Position numbers and translations under genes: made by a program | Part shown: piece by piece, positions 7,319 through 13,766 of the stretch | Numbering within the stretch: position 1 is the first letter of the stretch | Layout of the letters: each line of letters opens with the position of its first letter | Notes under the pieces: model-generated | Told to the model about the DNA's origin: nothing | The model's database searches: none | The model's input: only the letters and a program-made list of their open reading frames with translations | NCBI RefSeq assembly: GCF_936933875.1 | Contig: NZ_CAKZIK010000049.1 | Coordinates: 1-22,031 of the forward strand | Source: an uncultured Chryseobacterium sp. | GTDB lineage: Bacteria; Bacteroidota; Bacteroidia; Flavobacteriales; Weeksellaceae | Length of the DNA: 22,031 nt | Direction: 5' to 3'

Positions 7319-9595
7319 TTAGTTAACCTCAAATTTAAGCTCCATTAACTCTTGAGAATTTCCTCCCACCAATACTTTAAAACTTCCCGGCTCTACTACA
7401 AAAACTCCGTTGTTATTGTAAAATCCAAGTTCTTTATCTGTTAAAATAAATTTCAAAACCTTGGATTCTCCGGGTTTAAGATTTACTAACTGAAAACCTT
7501 TTAATTCCTTCACAGGTCTTGCAACGGATGCAAATTCGTCGTGAATGTAAAGTTGCGCAACTTCTTTTCCTTCGTGTTTTCCTGTGTTTTTCAAGGTCAC
7601 TGAAACTTCTACATTTTCTCCGTTTTTAAATTCACTTTTATTGATTTTCAAATCTGAATACTCAAAAGTCGTATAGCTCAACCCATAACCGAAAGGATAA
7701 AGCGGTGTTTTTTCGGAATCAGAATAATGCGTCCAAAAAACATTTTTATCTTTATCTAAAGGTCGCCCGGTGTTGTAATGATTGTAATAAATAGGGACCT
7801 GTCCAACATTTCTCGGGAAAGTCATGGGTAATTTTCCACTTGGATTGTAATCACCGTAAAGTACCTGTGCAACAGCGTTTCCGGCCTGCGTTCCAAGATG
7901 CCACGCTTCTACAATCGCGGGGATATTTTTGTCTGCCCAATTGATTGTTAAAGGTCTTCCGTTATTCAGCACCAAAACAATATTTGTGTTGACCTTGTAG
8001 ATTTCTTCCAAAAATTCCTGTTGAAGTCCCGGCAGATTCAAATCTGTTCTGCTTCTTGCTTCTCCAGAGCTGAAGGCGTGTTCTCCCAAGACCATTACTA
8101 CAACGTCGGCTTCTTTTGCCGCTTTTTTTGCTTCCTCAAAACCGCTTCTGTCAGTCATATTATAATCAACATCGGTCAGGAAATCAGGCTCTTCTGTAGT
8201 TAGATGAAGCCCTTTTACGTATTTTAAATTATTGCCTTTGTAAGCATTCATTCCTTCCAAAACGGAAACTGCCGAATTATCTTCTGCCGCAATTCTCCAA
8301 CTTCCCAAAGGCGAGTTTTTACTTTCTGCAAGTGAGCCGAGCAATAAAATTTTCTGTCCTGATTTCTTTAAAGGCAAAATATTTTTATCATTTTTTAAAA
8401 GCACGATTGATTTTTTCGCCATATCCAAAACCGCATCATTGTTGGCTTTGCTTCCCACGGTTTCTTTTTCACGTTTTTCATCCAAAAATTTGTATGGATT
8501 ATCAAAAAGACCGAGTTCATATTTCACCCTTAAAATTCTTCGGCAAGCATCATCAACAAATGATTCTTTCACTTTTCCTTGTTTAACCAAATTAATGAGT
8601 TGAGGTACGTAAATACCGCTTTCCATATCCATATCCGTTCCGGCTTCCACTGCTGATTTTGCTGCTGCGGACTCATTTTCAGAAAAACCCCACGTTATCA
8701 TTTCACGAATCGATGCCCAGTCTGAAATCACAAATCCTGAAAATTTCCATTGATCTTTCAAAACTCCTCTGAGCAATTCTTGATCTGCGGTTGCAGGAAT
8801 TCCGTTCAATGTGTTAAAGGAGGTCATCACGCTTCTGATTCCGGCATCAACAGACGCTTTAAACGGGGGCAAGACCTGATTGTAAAGTGTATTTTTACCA
8901 ATTTCCGCAGAATGGTACTCCAAACCGCCTTCCACAAAACCATAACCGGTGAAATGCTTTGCTGTCGCAGCAATTTTCAGAGGGGATTTAAAAGTATTGT
9001 CACCCTGAAAACCTTTCACTCTGGCCACGGCAACTTTTGAACCCAGAAACGGATCTTCTCCGGCACCTTCCATCACTCTTCCCCATCTTGCATCCCGTGA
9101 AATGTCCATCATTGGTCCGAAAGTCCAGTTGATTCCGGATGCTGCGGCTTCCGAGGCTGCCACTTCTGCAGATTTCTCAATAGCTTCTAAATCCCAACTG
9201 GCCGCTTCTGCTAAAGGAATCGGACTGATGGTTTTATAACCGTGAATCACATCAAAACCAATAATTAAAGGAATGCCTAATCTTGTCTGTTCCACCGCCA
9301 TTTTCTGCACAGCGCGCACTTCTTTCACACCGCGAACCGTCAACATCGAACCAACCAATCCTTTTTTTATATTCTCATATTTCTGTTCCGCAGTTCCGCC
9401 AACAGGAGCAGGTCCTGTAACGTCCCAAAAACCATTATATTGATTCATTTGCCCCACCTTTTCTTCCAAAGTCATTTTAGACATTAAGACATCGATTTTT
9501 TTCTCAATCTGGGGATTGAGTTTTTGTTGGGAACTGAAAAGGGATGCGGTAAGAACACTCATTGTAAAAATTGCAGATTTTGTAAATTTTTTCAT
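7319..9595 (-). CDS. bglX: Periplasmic beta-glucosidase, glycoside hydrolase family 3 (BglX-like)
   Basis: A 758-residue secreted GH3 enzyme that releases terminal beta-linked glucose (or a related sugar) from oligosaccharides. Residues 1-22 form a signal peptide (MKKFTKSAIF... ending SSQQ). The GH3 N-terminal barrel includes 'IPLIIGFDVIHGYKTISPIPLAEAASWD', 'TAKHFTGYG' (K213-H214, substrate binding) and 'FSGFVISDWASI', where D292 is the expected nucleophile. The second domain begins near 'SIVLLKNDKNILPLKK' and contains 'VVVMVLGEHAFSSGEARSRTDLNLPG'. A C-terminal fibronectin-III-like domain starts around 'VEVSVTLKNTGKHEGKEVAQLY'. Length is normal for BglX. It follows the acetylesterase gene by 13 bp and ends the operon, so it probably completes glycan breakdown in the periplasm. 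Exact linkage specificity is not visible. Confidence 0.95.
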   Translation of the reverse strand: MKKFTKSAIFTMSVLTASLFSSQQKLNPQIEKKIDVLMSKMTLEEKVGQMNQYNGFWDVTGPAPVGGTAEQKYENIKKGLVGSMLTVRGVKEVRAVQKMAVEQTRLGIPLIIGFDVIHGYKTISPIPLAEAASWDLEAIEKSAEVAASEAAASGINWTFGPMMDISRDARWGRVMEGAGEDPFLGSKVAVARVKGFQGDNTFKSPLKIAATAKHFTGYGFVEGGLEYHSAEIGKNTLYNQVLPPFKASVDAGIRSVMTSFNTLNGIPATADQELLRGVLKDQWKFSGFVISDWASIREMITWGFSENESAAAKSAVEAGTDMDMESGIYVPQLINLVKQGKVKESFVDDACRRILRVKYELGLFDNPYKFLDEKREKETVGSKANNDAVLDMAKKSIVLLKNDKNILPLKKSGQKILLLGSLAESKNSPLGSWRIAAEDNSAVSVLEGMNAYKGNNLKYVKGLHLTTEEPDFLTDVDYNMTDRSGFEEAKKAAKEADVVVMVLGEHAFSSGEARSRTDLNLPGLQQEFLEEIYKVNTNIVLVLNNGRPLTINWADKNIPAIVEAWHLGTQAGNAVAQVLYGDYNPSGKLPMTFPRNVGQVPIYYNHYNTGRPLDKDKNVFWTHYSDSEKTPLYPFGYGLSYTTFEYSDLKINKSEFKNGENVEVSVTLKNTGKHEGKEVAQLYIHDEFASVARPVKELKGFQLVNLKPGESKVLKFILTDKELGFYNNNGVFVVEPGSFKVLVGGNSQELMELKFEVN

Positions 9596-9608
9596 TAGTA
9601 AAAGATAT

Positions 9609-10997
9609 TTATTTCAAACTTTCTGTGGTAAAACTTGAAAGCGGAAGTCCTGATTTATTGAACAGATCGGGCATTGCAACGTTGCTCCACGCGTAACGCA
9701 CATTGACGGGATTTTTCACGGAAGTGGATACTAAAGTGATTTGATTTCCTTTTAAAGTGGGTTTTGCTGGATAAAATTTGCCGTCGTTTCCTGCCATTTC
9801 AAACAGTTGGGAATTTGGATTTTTAAAATGAAGTCCATCCGCAAATTCGAAAGTTAAAACTGCTTTGCTGCCTTTGTATTCTACATTTTTAAATGCAGGA
9901 CTTTCCACCAACCCTTTTTTAAAATTATATACATTTTTTAAAACCAAATTCGCCATTCTTACACCTACCGGCTTTTTATTTTTGGGATGAATGTCGTCGG
10001 TTTTATCCAAATCGGTTGTTACTACCATTCCAGAATTTGGGACGGTTTGCGCCACCACCCGCTGTGCGTTTTTAATTCTAACCGTTGTATCGCTCCAACC
10101 CGTAAAACCCGCAATCTGAACGATATAAAATGGAAAATCATAACCTTTCGCTTTTCTCCAAGACGAAATCATTGAAGACAATAAATCTTTGTAACCTTCG
10201 GAATTTCCAGTGTTGGTTTCGCCCTGATACCACAATACGCCTTTAAATTTAAAATTGTTGACCGGATAAATCATCGCGTTGTAAGCACCGGAAATTTGCG
10301 ACGGATAATAGTCAGAATTTCCCAATTTTTTGAAATTTTCTGCAAGCGATGGATTTGAACCAAAAACCTCTTCCGGTGTCCATAATTCCGCAGGGGAACC
10401 GCCCCAAGCTGAACAAATAAGACCAATTGGAACGCCTTTCAAATCTTCCTGCAGTTTTTGGGCGAAAAAATAACCCACCGCACTGAAATATTTCATTGTT
10501 TCGGGCGTGCAAATCTGCCAGTTTCCAAAGAAATTATGCTGCGGAAATTCGGAGGACAGTTTTGGAACAGAGAAAAAGCGGATGTTCGGATAGTTGGCTT
10601 TTGAAGCTTCCAACTCGCCGTCTTTAATTCCCCAACTCGCACTCATCTCCATATTGCTCTGTCCGGAAAGCAGCCAAACTTCGCCCAGCATCACGTTGTT
10701 CAGCACGACTTCGTTGTATCCTTTAAGCGAAATTCTGTATGGTCCGCCTTCTTTTCCGGTAGGAATTACAAATTTGAAAGTCGAGTCATTTCCTGTCGTC
10801 ACTTTATATTCTTTTTCCAAAAAATCGGCTTTCAAAGTGATTTCCTCTTTCGGATTCGCATTTCCCCAAATCACGACTTGCGAATTGCGCTGAAGAACCA
10901 TGTTGTCTGTAAAAACCGCAGGTAGATTGATGTTTGCAAAAACAAAAACCGTTGCCAGAGAAGAAAATAATACCGCAAATTTTATTTTGAAATTCAT
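9609..10997 (-). CDS. Secreted SGNH acetylesterase of the sialate O-acetylesterase (SASA) family
   Basis: A 462-residue secreted esterase. I choose Met at 10997 because it begins a proper signal peptide (MNFKIKFAVLFSSLATVFVFA); an ATG at 11057 would add 20 polar residues before it. Family signatures are clear: 'LPAVFTDNMVLQR' N-terminal beta domain, 'GEVWLLSGQSNMEMS' with catalytic Ser114, 'GVLWYQGETN' (256-262), and 'DDIHPKNKKPVG' with Asp335/His337 completing the triad. In PULs this family usually removes acetyl groups from plant polysaccharides rather than from sialic acid, and no sialidase or sialic acid gene is nearby. It lies between the GH5-CE2 gene (72 bp) and the GH3 gene (13 bp), supporting a role in deacetylating the same glycan. 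The true substrate is inferred from context. Confidence 0.9.
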   Translation of the reverse strand: MNFKIKFAVLFSSLATVFVFANINLPAVFTDNMVLQRNSQVVIWGNANPKEEITLKADFLEKEYKVTTGNDSTFKFVIPTGKEGGPYRISLKGYNEVVLNNVMLGEVWLLSGQSNMEMSASWGIKDGELEASKANYPNIRFFSVPKLSSEFPQHNFFGNWQICTPETMKYFSAVGYFFAQKLQEDLKGVPIGLICSAWGGSPAELWTPEEVFGSNPSLAENFKKLGNSDYYPSQISGAYNAMIYPVNNFKFKGVLWYQGETNTGNSEGYKDLLSSMISSWRKAKGYDFPFYIVQIAGFTGWSDTTVRIKNAQRVVAQTVPNSGMVVTTDLDKTDDIHPKNKKPVGVRMANLVLKNVYNFKKGLVESPAFKNVEYKGSKAVLTFEFADGLHFKNPNSQLFEMAGNDGKFYPAKPTLKGNQITLVSTSVKNPVNVRYAWSNVAMPDLFNKSGLPLSSFTTESLK

Positions 10998-11069
10998 TTT
11001 GAAAATTTTATTGTTTTGAGATTGCCACTTGATTTGGCTCTGCTCCATTCCGCACAATTACAAAGGCTA

Positions 11070-13055
11070 TTATCTGTTTAAAAATGTTTTAAAAAACGGA
11101 TAAAGCTGATCTGCCATTTCCTGATCCTGTTTTATACTTGGATGTCCGCATCCTTCAGACTGCATCTCCTGAAATTTTAAAATCTCAATTGGCGCGTGTT
11201 TGGTATCGTTTTTAAAGAAATCTTTCACTTCAGAAAGACAATCGAGCAGAATTTTATTTCTTTCGCCGTGAACCATTGGACTGTTCAGCAAAACTACCCT
11301 TGTATTTGGATATTTCCGGTAAATATTTTGGATGAATTCGATATAATTTCCAACAAACTTATATTTGTTTAAAGGCAGTCTTTCTTTGTTGCCGTCTCCA
11401 TCAGACAAATCGTTTGTTCCGAGACAGATGCTAACCACATCGGGCTGAAAATCGTTACCAAATTTTGCCGGCTCCGAAGTCCGCAAATAAAGGTGGTCGT
11501 AAACATCGGGCAAAATATTTTCTTCCCGTTTTTCTGTATTCCAGTTGCGATACATTCCGTAACCGGAAACAGAACTCAGCAGAAAATCCGCATCCAACAT
11601 TCTTGATAAAACCGGACCGTAAGCATAATATGCATTGTGCTGATCAAACCATTGTCCTTCGCCACATTTTTTGTCGCTTTCATCGTTTCCAAAACCGCAG
11701 GTAATGGAATCGCCGATAAATTCAATTTTCTTCCTGGATTTTGACTGCAAAGCCACCGTTTTCAAACCTGTTCCGTCAAAGAAAACTTCCCCCATCGCAG
11801 CTTCAGTTGCTTTAAAGATTTTAATTAAATGAATTTTTTTAGACTTATCCGCAACATGGAAAGTAAATTTTTTAAAATCGCTGTTATCCACTTTGAAACG
11901 TCCAATATATTTTCCGTCCAATTCAACAGATATATAGTTGTAATAGCCCTGATATGGCACACTTTTAAGATTAACCTCCACCGAAGTTCCCTGAAACTGA
12001 AATTCTACCGAGGAACCCGGACCAATTAATTTTCCTGAACTTTCAGATTGCTTTTCAACGCGACCGTTCCAGACAAAATTTTGAAAATAATTTCCGCGGT
12101 AATCGTATTTCCGAAGAATTTCACGAGTTTTTACGCCTGATTCATTTAAGTCAGAAATGCTCCAGTTTCCCTTTGAATTTGCGGTGGGCAAAAGCATTGA
12201 ACATGATTCTTTTTTATCCGAAACCGACCAGGTAATCCAAGATAATTTCCTGTCGTTCATCCAGTTAATCCAGCGTTGCCATTCTATATCGTCGATCTTT
12301 CCATCACCACTAGCTTCCATCCCAGCAGATTCCGATATAAAAACAGGAATACCAGAATGTATTGCAGAATCGGTTCTGTCCCGAAGCCATTGTCCGTGAG
12401 TTGCGGCATAAAAATGCACGGTGTACATTACATTTTTTACATTTTTCAAAGGATTTTGCTGAACCAAATCAATCCGCTGATCCCATTCCGGACACCCTAC
12501 CAAAATCAAATTATCAGGATCATTTTTGCGGATTTCCGCAATAATTTCTTCCGCATAGCCTTTCACTTCCTCCCAAGACTGATTTTCGGGTTCGTTGAAA
12601 ATTTCATAGATTACATTCGGATATTTGCCATATTTTTTTGAAACTTCAGAAAAAAATTTCTTCGCTTCTGTGGTATGGATTTGATGCGCGTGCCAATCAA
12701 TAATGACGTAAATTCCTTCCTTTATGGCACCATCAACAACTTTTTCAATTATTTTTCTGTTTTCTGCAGGTTTTTGAAGATAAGCACCATCCGGTTCAAT
12801 TCCCATCGAAGCACGTACTACATTGACGTTCCAGTCATTTTTAAGCCATTGTACAGTTTCCCTATTGTAAAATCTGGGATGCCAGTTGCTCCAACCAAAA
12901 CTGGTCCCAATCAATCGTACAGGATTTCCATTTTGGTCGGAAAGTTGGGTTCCTACAACCTGAAGTTTCCCGATTTTCTGTACGGGATTTTTAGCCAATC
13001 CAAGCGTGAAAACCGTTATTAATAAAAGAAAAATTAATTTTGTGAAATTTTTCAT
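11070..13055 (-). CDS. Bifunctional GH5 (subfamily 2-like) endoglucanase fused to CE2-type acetylesterase
   Basis: A 661-residue secreted two-enzyme protein with a signal peptide at 1-21. Residues about 25-318 are a GH5 barrel: 'VVRASM' with R81, 'IIDWHAHQI', 'VIYEIFNEPE' with acid/base E155, 'MYTVHFYAATHG', 'PVFISESAG' with nucleophile E242, and 'LSWITWSVSDKKESC'. The last motifs are characteristic of subfamily GH5_2 endo-beta-1,4-glucanases. Residues about 320-435 form a jelly-roll ('YYNYISVELDGKYIGRF'), then an SGNH esterase: 'IEFIGDSITCGFG' (S450), 'ICLGTND' (546-549) and 'GCGHPS' (H638). Jelly-roll plus SGNH is the family CE2 layout. The same GH5-CE2 pairing is known in a clostridial cellulosomal enzyme, but here no dockerin is present. 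It probably cleaves and deacetylates an acetylated beta-1,4-glucan or glucomannan. Confidence 0.9.
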   Translation of the reverse strand: MKNFTKLIFLLLITVFTLGLAKNPVQKIGKLQVVGTQLSDQNGNPVRLIGTSFGWSNWHPRFYNRETVQWLKNDWNVNVVRASMGIEPDGAYLQKPAENRKIIEKVVDGAIKEGIYVIIDWHAHQIHTTEAKKFFSEVSKKYGKYPNVIYEIFNEPENQSWEEVKGYAEEIIAEIRKNDPDNLILVGCPEWDQRIDLVQQNPLKNVKNVMYTVHFYAATHGQWLRDRTDSAIHSGIPVFISESAGMEASGDGKIDDIEWQRWINWMNDRKLSWITWSVSDKKESCSMLLPTANSKGNWSISDLNESGVKTREILRKYDYRGNYFQNFVWNGRVEKQSESSGKLIGPGSSVEFQFQGTSVEVNLKSVPYQGYYNYISVELDGKYIGRFKVDNSDFKKFTFHVADKSKKIHLIKIFKATEAAMGEVFFDGTGLKTVALQSKSRKKIEFIGDSITCGFGNDESDKKCGEGQWFDQHNAYYAYGPVLSRMLDADFLLSSVSGYGMYRNWNTEKREENILPDVYDHLYLRTSEPAKFGNDFQPDVVSICLGTNDLSDGDGNKERLPLNKYKFVGNYIEFIQNIYRKYPNTRVVLLNSPMVHGERNKILLDCLSEVKDFFKNDTKHAPIEILKFQEMQSEGCGHPSIKQDQEMADQLYPFFKTFLNR

Positions 13056-13127
13056 ACTTTTTTCGTAGCCACAACAGGCACATCAGTTTTTAGGATTAAA
13101 TATTATAGTTTCAATGGTGTATCAAGT

Positions 13128-13150
13128 TTTGAAAATCAAAGATTTTCAAA
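13128..13150. repeat. Perfect 10+10 bp palindrome between the GH26 remnant and GH5-CE2
   Basis: TTTGAAAATC and GATTTTCAAA are exact complements around AAA. The hairpin lies 32 bp after the GH26 stop and 73 bp before the GH5-CE2 start. No T-run follows on either strand, so it may be a weak terminator, an RNA processing/stability hairpin, or a protein site. Confidence 0.45.
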
Positions 13151-13182
13151 TTTCAGAGTAATCTTTTTTGGCTGTTTTAATT

Positions 13183-13665
13183 TTATCGATACAGTTTCAT
13201 TCTGCGTGCCTGTTTTTCAAACAAAGTTTTTCTGTCTTTATAAAATTTCTGAAAATCTTTTTCTGACGGATGACCTTTGAAAGGCAGATAATATTCCACC
13301 TCGTTGTTACCAGGCTTAAATCCGGCATTTCGCCAAAATAAAACATAGGAAAACTGATGTTTATCGAAAACAGGTTTAAGAATTTTGGTAAACCACTGAT
13401 GGTCGGGAATTTGGTTGTAGCCAATCTCCCCAATTGCTGTGATTTTGTTATGCTGAACTCCAGCCAGATTCATGTTTTTCAAGAGTGCATCAATCTGTTG
13501 TGCGAATTTGTACCCTTCTTCTACCGAACTTCTTTGATACGCATCAAATGTAAACATATCCACATAATCATCCCCAGGATAACGTTTGAGATATTCTTCA
13601 GGCGAATTAAATTCGGTTCCCGTATTGTATACTGAAATTAAATTGTGCAGATTTTTGGTTGACAA
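13183..13665 (-). pseudogene. 5'-truncated remnant of a GH26 endo-beta-mannanase-type gene
   Basis: The open frame encodes only about 160 residues matching the C-terminal half of GH26 enzymes (normally about 350-400 residues). Recognisable are 'LHNLISVYNTG', 'YPGDDYVDMFTFDAYQ', the nucleophile segment 'ITAIGEIGYNQIPDHQWFTK' (Glu at residue 80 counted from the TTG at 13665), and 'YVLFWRNAG'. Missing are the signal peptide, the first half of the barrel and the 'RPxHE' acid/base segment, so catalysis is impossible. There is no ATG start, only a TTG, and the frame stays open upstream to a stop at 13687-13689. Adding one T to the run of eight T (minus strand, 13675-13682) would extend the frame through a plausible 'WIKRFF' segment, hinting at decay by frameshift plus deletion. 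It heads the enzyme operon. A functional short protein seems unlikely. Confidence 0.8.
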
Positions 13666-13696
13666 AATAGTATTAAAAAAAATCTTTTAATCCATA

Positions 13697-13704
13697 TAGA
13701 TTTG
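13697..13704 (+). promoter_or_regulatory. -7 box of the susC operon promoter
   Basis: TAGATTTG matches the Bacteroidota -7 consensus TAnnTTTG and lies 62 bp before the chosen susC ATG. No good TTG lies 17-23 bp upstream, where the DNA is a poly-A stretch, so the promoter may need an activator. A small dyad, GTTAA-ATA-TTAAC (13717-13729), lies in the leader. Confidence 0.5.
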
Positions 13705-13766
13705 TTACCAATGTTAGTTAAATATTAACACAATCTTAAAATCAATTTAATATTTAAGAATTGTTT

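Noticed and set aside
9609..10997. Literal reading of this gene as part of sialic acid metabolism
   Set aside because: No sialidase, lyase, transporter or kinase for sialic acid is present; the neighbours are plant-glycan enzymes, and the family name is broader than its first substrate.
10998..11057. Upstream ATG for the SASA esterase at 11057
   Set aside because: It would add 20 polar residues ahead of the signal peptide; the ATG at 10997 gives a normal secretory start.
12276..12641. Plus-strand open frame of 121 codons
   Set aside because: It lies antisense within the well-supported GH5-CE2 gene and its translation is a low-complexity, F/I/R-rich shadow without recognisable domains.
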